Part shown: in pieces, positions 21,320-29,822 of the stretch
Layout of the letters: every line of letters starts with the position of its first letter
How positions within the stretch are numbered: position 1 is the first letter of the stretch
Virus record (IMG/VR): IMGVR_UViG_3300022925_000057
Coordinates: 1-39,504 of that record
Source: a virus
Length of the DNA stretch: 39,504 bases
Strand: one strand, 5' to 3'
Notes under the pieces: generated by a model
Seen by the model: the letters and a program-made list of their open reading frames with translations, nothing else
Told to the model about the DNA's origin: nothing
Database searches by the model: none
Translations under genes and position numbers: made by a program

Positions 21320-22102
21320 TTAACATTCAACTATCAAATATGTGTCGCCATCGTTTCCAATAGAATCGTCTGGTGGTGTCGAATCATTGCTTATGAATCT
21401 CTTTGTAAGAGAACCATCTGCCATCAAGAATTCATTCTCATCCCCATCTAATTTTTTGAGGATTTCTTTGAAAGTTATATTATTAACAGTGAGGTTTTCT
21501 ATAGTTTGATCGCCACCACCAGTTCCACCACCACTTCCACCCTGTCCAAGTCCAGAACTGCCTGCAGCACCACCAGCAGCACCTGCAATACCTGCCGCAG
21601 CGGATGCCAGTCCACCAAGAATACCACCAGCAAATATTCCCATAAAGTTACTGGTGCCTAATGTATCACCAACATTTCCACCCTTTGCATCAGCATTTAC
21701 ATTTTTTGCAGCGATGAGAATATCTTTTGTTCCGTTCGCATCCTGATTACCGATTCTAATCGAAGGAGCATCTATAACAATTTCTACATCTGCCTGTAAA
21801 ACTATCTGCTCTGCACTAACTCTATATGTTCCTGCATCAGCAGAGAATGACATTCCTCCACTGTTTGATATGAAAACGATATCATCAACACACTTTCCCT
21901 TTTCACCAGCTTCTATCGACAGGCAACCCTCTGTCATTATCTTAGTGTTACCACTCTCAGTGTGTGCCTGAACAAAACGTATGCCTTCATTAGTGGTAGA
22001 TTGCATACAGAAGGATGTCTTTCCAGACATTCCCATCAACTGATTACCAGTTTCAAGAATTAACTTAGGTCCAAATATTTTTCTTTGTGTTTCGCCTGCC
22101 AT
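21320..22102 (-). CDS. Virion structural protein, possible spike, 260 aa
   Basis: The first 130 residues are beta-rich with regular alternation (MSFSADAGTYRVSAEQIVLQ), followed by a Gly/Ala-rich hydrophobic stretch (FAGGILGGLASAAAGIAGAA) and a tail ending NDGDTYLIVEC. Its position downstream of gp5 and gp27 makes a central-spike or hub role plausible. No named family is certain. Confidence 0.65.
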   Translation of the reverse strand: MAGETQRKIFGPKLILETGNQLMGMSGKTSFCMQSTTNEGIRFVQAHTESGNTKIMTEGCLSIEAGEKGKCVDDIVFISNSGGMSFSADAGTYRVSAEQIVLQADVEIVIDAPSIRIGNQDANGTKDILIAAKNVNADAKGGNVGDTLGTSNFMGIFAGGILGGLASAAAGIAGAAGGAAGSSGLGQGGSGGGTGGGDQTIENLTVNNITFKEILKKLDGDENEFLMADGSLTKRFISNDSTPPDDSIGNDGDTYLIVEC

Positions 22103-22110
22103 GGTAATAC

Positions 22111-23574
22111 CTAACTAATACAATCAATGACTTGGATAACTTCTGTCTGTGGAGTAACCACACTCATAACTGGTTTCAATACAGCACCAAAACCAGTGTC
22201 CGTAATAATATTTAGATCTGGTAGTCCATTGTATGCAAATCCTTTTTGTGGTGTAATAGCAGTAACTCTTCCATCTTTGATAGTTAAATCAAATCCTTCA
22301 ATAGTATCGCCATCCAGATAATCTTCTCCAGGTTCTTCAATTACAACATCGGTGACATATAAGGGATCTTCATCAATATCTGCTGGATAATTTATACCGT
22401 CACTAGCAATTACAACTGATGTAACCTGTCCATATGTTGGAGAACTTGGGTTTTCATCTATCACCGCACGCCCATAAGCACCATATCCCATATTACAACC
22501 ATCTCCAAACGTCACAAATGGTGTATCGGAATATCCTTCTCCAGGATCAGTTATCTCAACACCAACAATACTCGCAGTCTTTTGAACAGAACCGACTATA
22601 TCTTCAGTATCGAGTTTATCGACAAACTTTCCAAGAATAACTTTACCTGCTGCACCGAACCCATCACCACCAAAGAAGTTGACAGTTGGTGCTCCACACG
22701 TAGTTACGTTTCCAAAATCACAAGGTGATGTACTAGATGTCTGACTAAGTGGTGTTCCAAAGATTTCCCAGTTTCCATATTGGTTTTGGAAATCGTTTGC
22801 AAGATTTCCTGCACCCACTGAAAGTGCTGCTCCACTGAACATATTATCAAACCTAATATCGGCATCTTCCTTGTCTTTCTGAGCACCAACATCAATCTTA
22901 TACTTTGATGTTGCTGGACAGATTTTCTCCTCATCACACTTGAAGAAGTTCTGAATTTTTCTCAACATATTGATGCCACCCAGAACGAAGTCTTTAATCT
23001 TTAAGAGAGGACCTATAAGTGCCTCAACGGGACCTAGTAGTGGTGTTATTGCAGAGTCAATTAATCCAGAAAGTTTATTTGTGAATGCACCCATCACCTG
23101 ATCTACAACACAAGCACCAGCGTTCAATACATTTTTTACGGCACCCGTGAGTAAATCTTTGAATATATCTTTCGCAGCTTTAATAATTTTTGTCGCAAGA
23201 CAATCAATAGCATCTAATAGAGTCTTTGTTAATCCAACCAGAGGTGATTGAATATCAAATATTTTGGTTAATCCAAATCCCTCTGCTAGTAATGATGTTG
23301 TCCATGCCTCTAAACCTTCAGATATTGCTTCCGTTATTGCATCACTTACTCCGCCAATTATTTTACTGATAAACTTTACAGATGTATTACTCAGGAGTTC
23401 TACAGTTTTATTAATATCATTTGATAAGTTTGTGACGGCACTACCAACTTTAGTTACTTTATCAAAGAAGTTGGCAAGGTGAGCCTCCATCTTTGCAAAT
23501 GTATTATCTTTACAAGGATCTGCAAAGATAAGAATTTTACCAGATGTTAGTGATTCGGCTCTGTCGCAACTCAT
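22111..23574 (-). CDS. Virion structural protein, 487 aa
   Basis: Residues 25-230 are amphipathic and helix-rich (repeated Leu/Ile/Val with glycine), while the C-terminal 250 residues hold beta repeats with EPGEDYLDGDTI and DPGEGYSDTPF patterns as seen in other cyanophage structural proteins. Likely a baseplate or tail component. A GGAGG ribosome binding site and an AATAAATA late motif precede it. Confidence 0.75.
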   Translation of the reverse strand: MSCDRAESLTSGKILIFADPCKDNTFAKMEAHLANFFDKVTKVGSAVTNLSNDINKTVELLSNTSVKFISKIIGGVSDAITEAISEGLEAWTTSLLAEGFGLTKIFDIQSPLVGLTKTLLDAIDCLATKIIKAAKDIFKDLLTGAVKNVLNAGACVVDQVMGAFTNKLSGLIDSAITPLLGPVEALIGPLLKIKDFVLGGINMLRKIQNFFKCDEEKICPATSKYKIDVGAQKDKEDADIRFDNMFSGAALSVGAGNLANDFQNQYGNWEIFGTPLSQTSSTSPCDFGNVTTCGAPTVNFFGGDGFGAAGKVILGKFVDKLDTEDIVGSVQKTASIVGVEITDPGEGYSDTPFVTFGDGCNMGYGAYGRAVIDENPSSPTYGQVTSVVIASDGINYPADIDEDPLYVTDVVIEEPGEDYLDGDTIEGFDLTIKDGRVTAITPQKGFAYNGLPDLNIITDTGFGAVLKPVMSVVTPQTEVIQVIDCIS

Positions 23575-23596
23575 GTGATATTATCCTCCGTGTTGA

Positions 23597-23604
23597 TATT
23601 TATT
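23597..23604 (-). promoter_or_regulatory. AATAAATA late-type promoter motif
   Basis: Lies 22 nt before the 487-residue structural gene, just after the gp5 gene end. Confidence 0.45.
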
Positions 23605-23608
23605 ATGT

Positions 23609-24175
23609 CTAAGTCGCTTGATTGGTTGTTGTATCAACACCTGCTGCTTTTAGTGCTGCACTTGGAGTTTCTCTTCTTTTAGTTTTATCAGTCGAACCTG
23701 GGAGTGCTCTTGGAACACATGGAGGACTGCTGGTTTCGTTAGTAGTATCTCTACCTAAAAGATTTCCTGGTTGAAGATTTTCACCAAATCCATCCTTTGC
23801 CTCAAATCTACCCTTTCCAAATCTAGTTCCAGAAGTTTTGCCATAAACACCAATAATCTCTGGCATCTGTCTCGCAGAACCATCTAAAAATTTACCTCTA
23901 ACAACTGTTCCTTGTCGTATTGCAGAGGATGTCTGCATGTTTCCGCCACCATCACCATCAGTTACACCAAATACAACGGTTGCATACTGAATATCTTCAT
24001 CTTTTACTTCTGCCTGATCCGTGGGATGGTGTCCCATGATGGCAACTTTATACCTTACACCCCAACCACCAGTTCCTTCTATCTGGGATTTCTGTGCCTC
24101 ATCACTTAATACGACACCAATCCACTCGTGCGTATCTGCTCCAAAAAACTTAATTGATTCTGACGGTGCTTCCAT
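23609..24175 (-). CDS. 5: Baseplate hub protein gp5, OB-fold only
   Basis: A 188-residue protein whose N-terminal 115 residues match the T4 gp5 OB domain (FFGADTHEWIGVVL, WGVRYKVAIMGHHP, QTSSAIRQGTVVRGKFLDGSARQMPEIIGVYG). T4 gp5 runs 575 residues, with a lysozyme domain and a spike beta-helix; neither is present here, and the C-terminus is a Gly/Ser/Pro-rich tail. A muralytic activity may therefore reside in a neighbour. It is coupled by TAATG to the gp27-like gene. Confidence 0.8.
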   Translation of the reverse strand: MEAPSESIKFFGADTHEWIGVVLSDEAQKSQIEGTGGWGVRYKVAIMGHHPTDQAEVKDEDIQYATVVFGVTDGDGGGNMQTSSAIRQGTVVRGKFLDGSARQMPEIIGVYGKTSGTRFGKGRFEAKDGFGENLQPGNLLGRDTTNETSSPPCVPRALPGSTDKTKRRETPSAALKAAGVDTTTNQAT

Positions 24176-25509
24176 TATTGTCCTTTAGTGAAGTTCATTC
24201 CATAAGAATCACGAATCAAATTCATTGATGTTGTCGATTTATTTGGTTCGAAATGATGATGTAGTGCTTGAATTATATAGCTGCCACTCTGCACCTCATC
24301 AGGTCCTTGTTCCTTATCTTTTGAGTTAGATTCAATTTCTAACTTAATTAGAGTTCCTGCCTCAAGATCTGTGTTGCAAGGTATGGTTGCGGCATGAACC
24401 TGAGAGAACAAAATATTATATCTGGTGCTACCAGCAGCATAATATAATTCAGGACTATTGTTTATCTCTGTCGTAGCTGCCTCTGCACCAACATCAAAGA
24501 CTGCTGATTGAATCCTGTGATATTTTTTACCACCCTTTCCACCAAATAGAAATGGTGGTGGTGACTCTTTTTTACCCAGAGATGAAAACTTAGGATCTTG
24601 AGTAAGTTTCTTATCTTCCACAGTAATATCAATCTCAGTGAATCCTAGTGTTGATGGATTGAAAAAAACGTTTTTAGAAGAATAAACACCAGAGCGAATT
24701 TGTGCTAAGAGACTTTGATCTTTCAAAGTATCAAATGCTGCTACCTTGAAATCATTCTCATCATTTTTCTGTTGTTCAGATGCAATAACTTGTCCTGTAT
24801 ATCGATACGTTTTCTGAAAAGGTTCTTGATTAATCAAAGTATCTGCTGAGATATAATTAAATCCACTTCTCGTCTCAAAGAAAAAATATCCTGGATTTGA
24901 AATATTAGAAGGGACACTTCTAATACAAAGCATGGCAATTAAATCCAACGGTCTCTTGTTCATTCCTATAAAGGAATAAGAGTTACTAGACGGATCTATT
25001 TTTATCTTACTATCTTCAAATGACAATTCATCTTTTAATATCTTTTTGACAGAATCACTTATCTTACCAGTGTATCTTTTTGTTATCTTATTAGTTTCAT
25101 TCAACCATGCGGTTCTTGATGAGAATCTAATTTTCAGATTTTCAGATGTAGAAGATTTACTCAATACTTGTACATCTGTTACATAGAGTTTTTTATATTC
25201 ATCACTTTCTACCGAAAAATCTAGTCCTGCACCAAGTTCATTTTTTACTTTCACGAGCATTTGACAACCAGCACGTAATGGCAACGAACTGTGCAGTGAA
25301 CCGTCTCTTTCTTGCTTATCATCTTTTGATTTCGCAGCACCTGAGGTGCTACTAATGATTACCGTTCCAGTAATAAAGGGTGATAGAATATTTTCATAAT
25401 AATCAAAATTTGTCACTCTGAATTGTCCTTGAGCAATATCAGCTCGATTCTGTCCATCAGGAGATAAGATTATAAATTTTTCGTATATTACGCCTTGAGC
25501 TGCTGACAT
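24175..25509 (-). CDS. 27: Baseplate hub protein gp27-like
   Basis: A 444-residue protein of the gp27 hub type: N-terminus YEKFIILSPDGQNRADIA, then QFRVTNFDYYENILSPFI, with a HHHFEPN element near the C-terminus. gp27 trimers attach the gp5 spike and form the base of the tail tube. The gene directly precedes gp5 with a TAATG overlap, the same neighbour relation as in many T4-like phages. Confidence 0.75.
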   Translation of the reverse strand: MSAAQGVIYEKFIILSPDGQNRADIAQGQFRVTNFDYYENILSPFITGTVIISSTSGAAKSKDDKQERDGSLHSSLPLRAGCQMLVKVKNELGAGLDFSVESDEYKKLYVTDVQVLSKSSTSENLKIRFSSRTAWLNETNKITKRYTGKISDSVKKILKDELSFEDSKIKIDPSSNSYSFIGMNKRPLDLIAMLCIRSVPSNISNPGYFFFETRSGFNYISADTLINQEPFQKTYRYTGQVIASEQQKNDENDFKVAAFDTLKDQSLLAQIRSGVYSSKNVFFNPSTLGFTEIDITVEDKKLTQDPKFSSLGKKESPPPFLFGGKGGKKYHRIQSAVFDVGAEAATTEINNSPELYYAAGSTRYNILFSQVHAATIPCNTDLEAGTLIKLEIESNSKDKEQGPDEVQSGSYIIQALHHHFEPNKSTTSMNLIRDSYGMNFTKGQ

Positions 25510-27101
25510 TATGGTATGTTATGAAGAGGACTTAATTTGTTCCCACTCTTATTTACCCCGGCACCACTAGAAACGGGAACCTGAACAGTGACTGGGACAA
25601 CTCTTTCAACCTCAATCGGCATGACAATAACATCACTTGTTCCTTCAGTATCCTTTGGAACTGGTATATTGTCACCAGAAATTTTTGGTTTTGAAGAAGA
25701 TATGTTGCTATTTCTACTTGCACCTCTTCCAATTGCAACATTGATTGAAGTTGGCATGACTGCTTCATATGCCGCCGCAAATTGATTATCAGCATTTGTT
25801 CCAGATCTTCCACCCAGAGTAACACCAACACAACCAGCAGTTCCATTATCACCAATGTCATTGTGAACTAAAAGTTGACTTCTGTTTCCAATAGAACCAG
25901 ACATATTATTAATATAAGCACTCCAAACACCAATCCCCGCCATGTATCCATGTTTTTGGAATCCCGTCAGAGGATAGCGTCCGTCTGGTAGTGGATATAA
26001 AGCACCAGAAACACTTGCTCTTTGTTCTTGTGTTGTTCCAGCAGTTCCATATGTTCCGCTGATTGCACTCCAACTACCGATTTTCTTTCCACTAGCATCT
26101 TTTAAAGTTAATGTTCCAGAGGCACCATCACCACTACCGATAAAGTCAAGACTTCCTCCAGGCTGAATAGGACCTGATGCGATTGGTACATTATCTCCAC
26201 TGGATGTTGGTTTTTGTCCCGTTGGCGTTGGACTACCACCTGTTTTTTTACTGCCAGGTTGTAGTGTTTTTACCAGTTTTTTGAAGGAGTCAACATTTTC
26301 TTTATAAAGTCCTGCTATTTCAGTATTTTGTGTAGAAACAGCAGAGAACCTCTTAAGTGCATTGTTTGTATTGGTGCTAGATGTACTCCTTCTCGGTTGT
26401 CTATTTGGTTGAGTTGTTCTAAGAACCGTGCCACCACTATTTCTCCTTTGCATTGGAGGTGTAGACATAGGAGTTGGTGTTGGCATATCCGAACCAACGG
26501 TATCACCAATTCTGATGACACTCCCATCAGGCATTATGTTAGGGTCGTTAGCACTTCTTTCAGTTTGTTCATACCCCTCTAGTGTGGACACTTCAACATC
26601 CAATTCTCTTTCTAGGGATTGAAGTTCTTTTTGATTTGCATCAAGTTCTTGTTGCGCTTGTCCAGGATTAAAAAGGTTTGTAATTCCTTCAAAGGCAAAC
26701 TTAATTCCATTGAAAACAAATCCTAGTGTTTTGAATGCTCCATCCCAAATAGGTTTAATCGTTCTGTATACTTCCGTTGCTTTCTCCACAATCTCTGGAA
26801 GTTTAGTAACTAAGTAACCCGTTATTAAATATCCACCAGAATTTAAAACCTTATCAAAGAAACTTCCAGCAACTCCTTTGATACCACCAAGAACTCTTCC
26901 TATAGGTCCTGGTACTCCAGGAACTTTTTCTATTTTCTTTTCTGCCTTTAATCTTTTTTCTTGTTGTGTTTCTTTTCTTACTAACGCACTCTTTTGTGAT
27001 TCAAACTTCCTCAGTTTCTTGTTCTGAGAAAGAAGAACACTCTTTATATTAGTGACATTTAGTTTTAGTTGTTCTACCTGTTCTACTTGTTTAGTTTCCA
27101 T
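25509..27101 (-). CDS. Tail protein with Tlde1/L,D-transpeptidase-like domain, 530 aa
   Basis: Residues 1-60 are a charged coiled coil and about 70-145 a hydrophobic membrane-like segment, similar in layout to the next gene. Residues about 318-460 resemble a DUF2778/L,D-transpeptidase-type fold: SGTLTLKDASGKKIGSWSA, LPDGRYPL, then LLVHNDIGDNGTAGCVGV, giving H413 and C424 as the likely catalytic pair. Such domains cut or exchange peptidoglycan crosslinks. Located between tape-measure-like and hub genes, it could help the tail breach the cell wall. Linkers (residues 200-320) are Pro/Ser/Thr-rich. Confidence 0.7.
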   Translation of the reverse strand: METKQVEQVEQLKLNVTNIKSVLLSQNKKLRKFESQKSALVRKETQQEKRLKAEKKIEKVPGVPGPIGRVLGGIKGVAGSFFDKVLNSGGYLITGYLVTKLPEIVEKATEVYRTIKPIWDGAFKTLGFVFNGIKFAFEGITNLFNPGQAQQELDANQKELQSLERELDVEVSTLEGYEQTERSANDPNIMPDGSVIRIGDTVGSDMPTPTPMSTPPMQRRNSGGTVLRTTQPNRQPRRSTSSTNTNNALKRFSAVSTQNTEIAGLYKENVDSFKKLVKTLQPGSKKTGGSPTPTGQKPTSSGDNVPIASGPIQPGGSLDFIGSGDGASGTLTLKDASGKKIGSWSAISGTYGTAGTTQEQRASVSGALYPLPDGRYPLTGFQKHGYMAGIGVWSAYINNMSGSIGNRSQLLVHNDIGDNGTAGCVGVTLGGRSGTNADNQFAAAYEAVMPTSINVAIGRGASRNSNISSSKPKISGDNIPVPKDTEGTSDVIVMPIEVERVVPVTVQVPVSSGAGVNKSGNKLSPLHNIP

Positions 27102-27104
27102 TTA

Positions 27105-28892
27105 TCACACCCCGAATATTCCAAACTGTCTCTTGATGAACTCCACATAGAAGTTATCAGGATCTTCAGCATCATATGTTTGAATTGAATCTCCTCCTGC
27201 TGGTTTAGCAGTCTGAGCGGAAGATGGTGTCTGACTCCTTGATGTAGGAATCATTGGCAGTGTTGTAATTTTGCCTTCCTTCTTGTCCAGTTTTGTGTTT
27301 ACTTTTGCTGCCGAACTTGATGGAGTAGGAGTAATGTTTGATTTCTGTGGTGATGGTGGAGTTGGCGTTGGCGTAGATTTTAATAGTGGGTTTTTATCAG
27401 CAAACTGTCTTGCTGTCAGCATACTCAGTGCTAACTTGAATTCTTTATTAGTTTCTATAAGTTTCTTATTAGTATCTTCTTGTTCTTCTAGAGACTTCGC
27501 CATTCCCTTATAGAGTCTCGCACCATCGTAGATAATATCATCCAAGAAAGGACCGAACATTCTACTAGATTTTCTTGATACAACCTTTTCGCCAGGAGTG
27601 AGCATTACAGACACGCTATCTCTATCAGGTCCACCTCCAGGCACGGTTCCACCTCTATTCATACCCTCTTCAGCGGCAGGATCTTTACTCTTGTTTCCGA
27701 AGAATAAATCATACAGTTTCCTACCAGCAAAGTCTCCAGCGAAACCACCAATAAAGGTTCCAAGAGGTCCACCCAAGAACGTACCAACAGCACCAAGTAA
27801 ACCAGCACCAATGGCACCGAACGCTGCTCTACCAGGATCTTCACCAAGAGCAACAGACAGGGCAAAGTCTAACAATGCACCAACGAATGGTATCCTCTTT
27901 AGGATAGGTCTTGCTAACTTAAGTAATGATTTCTGCAATGTTTTCTGTCCTGGACCCATGCCAAGACTCTTTATAATATTTCTTGAGAACTTCTTGGCAC
28001 TAACCTCAACACCTTGAAGTGCTTTGTTTAGTATACCCTTTTCTCTTTTTATTACATCAACTGTCTGATCATACTTGGTAAATCCACCCAGTCTACTTCT
28101 TCTCGAAAGAGTTCTAGTTTCAGTTGTTCTTGTAACATTAACTCTGCCTCTTCTCTGTCCTGCGGCATTTCGGAATAATCCACCTCTTCCACCTGACGCA
28201 GCTGCAGCGGTTCGTCCACCACGTCCAGTTAAAAATCTAGCAACTCCACGAAGTGCTCTGAATAGTTTTACAATTTTATATACAACACGTCCAATTAATA
28301 CACCACCAATTATTCCAAGAATTAATTTGTAATTCTTTCCTATAAAATCAAAAACACTTTTTACCGTAGATTCATTATCCCTTAACCACTCTAATCCTTT
28401 ATTAACTATAAATCCAGTTAATACAGAACCTAAGAAACCTAATATCTTATCAAAGATACTTTTTGTTGGCGCTAAAACCTTATCGGCAATACGTCCAAGC
28501 GCACTTCCAACTTTCTTTGTACCCTCTGCACCTGATTCTGCTTTGGCTCTATCTGCCTTGTCTGCCGCCTGTCTAATTCTAGCAGTCTGTTCTTGCTCTT
28601 TTGCAATTCTATATGCAAAGTCTAGAGATAATTGTTTCTGTATCTCTACAAGAATATTATTAGTTTCTACTAATGTTTGCTCTATCGGAGTTTTAGGTTT
28701 CTCAAGATATTTCGGATCTACACTAGGACCTCTATGAATACTTCCGTATCCCATACCTCTGGGAACTTTCGTAGCTCCAGAACCAGCAACCTTTGCGGTG
28801 CCACGAAAAACTGACGAGGAAACAGTAGTCTTCCCCAGTTTGGGTTTTGCTGTTAACGATGGTGCCTTAAATGCCTGACTACTGAATACCAT
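27105..28892 (-). CDS. Tape-measure-like tail protein, 595 aa
   Basis: A 595-residue structural protein. Residues about 70-120 form a helical, Gln/Arg-rich coil (EIQKQLSLDFAYRIAKEQEQ), a hydrophobic segment follows (GFLGSVLTGFIVNKGLEWL and LILGIIGGVLIGRVVYK), and a Pro-rich tail ends it. Length is close to T4 gp29 (590), the tape measure, and it directly follows the gp26/-1 frame gene pair, as tape-measure genes do. The assignment is by size and position and not by sequence match. Confidence 0.65.
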   Translation of the reverse strand: MVFSSQAFKAPSLTAKPKLGKTTVSSSVFRGTAKVAGSGATKVPRGMGYGSIHRGPSVDPKYLEKPKTPIEQTLVETNNILVEIQKQLSLDFAYRIAKEQEQTARIRQAADKADRAKAESGAEGTKKVGSALGRIADKVLAPTKSIFDKILGFLGSVLTGFIVNKGLEWLRDNESTVKSVFDFIGKNYKLILGIIGGVLIGRVVYKIVKLFRALRGVARFLTGRGGRTAAAASGGRGGLFRNAAGQRRGRVNVTRTTETRTLSRRSRLGGFTKYDQTVDVIKREKGILNKALQGVEVSAKKFSRNIIKSLGMGPGQKTLQKSLLKLARPILKRIPFVGALLDFALSVALGEDPGRAAFGAIGAGLLGAVGTFLGGPLGTFIGGFAGDFAGRKLYDLFFGNKSKDPAAEEGMNRGGTVPGGGPDRDSVSVMLTPGEKVVSRKSSRMFGPFLDDIIYDGARLYKGMAKSLEEQEDTNKKLIETNKEFKLALSMLTARQFADKNPLLKSTPTPTPPSPQKSNITPTPSSSAAKVNTKLDKKEGKITTLPMIPTSRSQTPSSAQTAKPAGGDSIQTYDAEDPDNFYVEFIKRQFGIFGV

Positions 28893-29061
28893 TCTGTTGT
28901 TGATGCTTCAGGTTTTCCTCTTCAATATACTGTTGGAGTAAGGATACATAGATATCTCTTTCCCACGGTATCATGTTTTCTAACTCTGTTAAAGAGTATT
29001 TATGATGCTGAATCAAGGCAAAATTAGTCTTGTAGTAGTTCTCAAGACTTTCGTGCGCCAT
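28879..29061 (-). CDS. 60-codon ORF in the -1 frame after gp26, tail chaperone GT-like
   Basis: A 60-residue helical product (MAHESLENYYKTNFALIQHH...), whose ATG is preceded by no Shine-Dalgarno. It lies in the -1 frame relative to gp26. A slippery T TTT TTC three codons before the gp26 stop would let ribosomes enter this frame and make a gp26-fusion of 302 residues (239 from gp26, the linker QLA, then this protein). Position between gp26 and a tape-measure-like gene matches the T part of lambda gpG-T. Confidence 0.75.
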   Translation of the reverse strand: MAHESLENYYKTNFALIQHHKYSLTELENMIPWERDIYVSLLQQYIEEENLKHQQQNGIQ

Positions 29062-29090
29062 CGCTAGCTGAAAAAAGACGCCAGTCCCTC
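29026..29090 (-). other. Putative programmed -1 frameshift site of gp26
   Basis: Slippery T TTT TTC at 29070-29076 in the zero-frame phase X XXY YYZ. GAGGGA at 29085-29090 acts as an internal Shine-Dalgarno about 8 nt upstream. A perfect AGTCTTG/CAAGACT stem (29026-29032, 29043-29049) with a 10-nt loop lies 20 nt downstream. Confidence 0.7.
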
Positions 29091-29786
29091 AATTACTACC
29101 TCAGATTCTACACCAGTGTTTGGATTCTTAACCTTTACCGTATGAGATAATCTGGGCATTGTCTCAAAAAAGGTTTCAATATCCTTGAATTGTTTTGTAT
29201 TCATCTGTTCTATGAATCCTTGCAATTCTTTTTTCGTAGAATCTTCTGCACTCCACGATTCCTCTTCATTGTAAATCATATCAATACAAGAGACAATCAC
29301 ATCAAGTGATTTGTCAACGTCACTACTATCATTTGCAGTTTCAAAATTACTTTCTACAAACTGACTGAGTGAAGGATACTTCATCTTGATAGAAAGTTCA
29401 TCGTCCAATTTAATAATGCTCTTGTGTTCAGGATTTTTTTGAACCTCAATTTCATCAATGTCAATTTCTACTTGAACTTGTGTCTCACCATCATCGGGAC
29501 AGGTAAGATTCACTTCGACAGTCTCACCAACAGACTTTGCTCTCACATTGAGGAACAGATACTCAATATCAAAAGTAGAAAGTTCTGGGATTTTAACTCC
29601 TCTTGTCATGACACAATCGGAGAGAACAGTTTTAATCGCACTAGAAATCTGTTTCATATCCTCAGATTCTAGTGCCATGATAAGAATTTTTTCTTCTCTT
29701 ACAAGAAAGGGACGATACTTAATTTTCTTTCCATTTGAAGGCAATACCAACTCATATGTTGGAGTATTAATTTGTGGTAATGGCAT
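29064..29786 (-). CDS. 26: Baseplate hub subunit gp26-like (tape-measure chaperone)
   Basis: A 240-residue protein that matches the T4 gp26-type baseplate protein family in its first 100 residues: PTYELVLPSNGKKIKYRPFL, then REEKILIMALESED, then FDIEYLFLNVRAKSVGE. In T4, gp26 assists baseplate hub assembly. The final codons GCG TCT TTT TTC AGC TAG contain a slippery heptamer in the right phase for -1 frameshifting. A late motif AATAAATA lies 28 nt before the ATG. Confidence 0.8.
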   Translation of the reverse strand: MPLPQINTPTYELVLPSNGKKIKYRPFLVREEKILIMALESEDMKQISSAIKTVLSDCVMTRGVKIPELSTFDIEYLFLNVRAKSVGETVEVNLTCPDDGETQVQVEIDIDEIEVQKNPEHKSIIKLDDELSIKMKYPSLSQFVESNFETANDSSDVDKSLDVIVSCIDMIYNEEESWSAEDSTKKELQGFIEQMNTKQFKDIETFFETMPRLSHTVKVKNPNTGVESEVVIEGLASFFS

Positions 29787-29814
29787 AACAACCCATTATA
29801 ACTTCAGATGTGAT

Positions 29815-29822
29815 TATTTATT
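29815..29822 (-). promoter_or_regulatory. AATAAATA late-type promoter motif
   Basis: Lies 28 nt before the gp26 start, overlapping the stop region of the tube-like gene. Confidence 0.45.

Noticed and set aside
23609-24175. gp5 with a hidden lysozyme domain by frameshift
   Set aside because: The gene joins its neighbours by regular overlaps and no lysozyme motif is seen in any frame nearby.
27598-28017. Plus-strand 139-codon Pro/Ser-rich frame
   Set aside because: Antisense shadow of the glycine-rich tape-measure-like gene.
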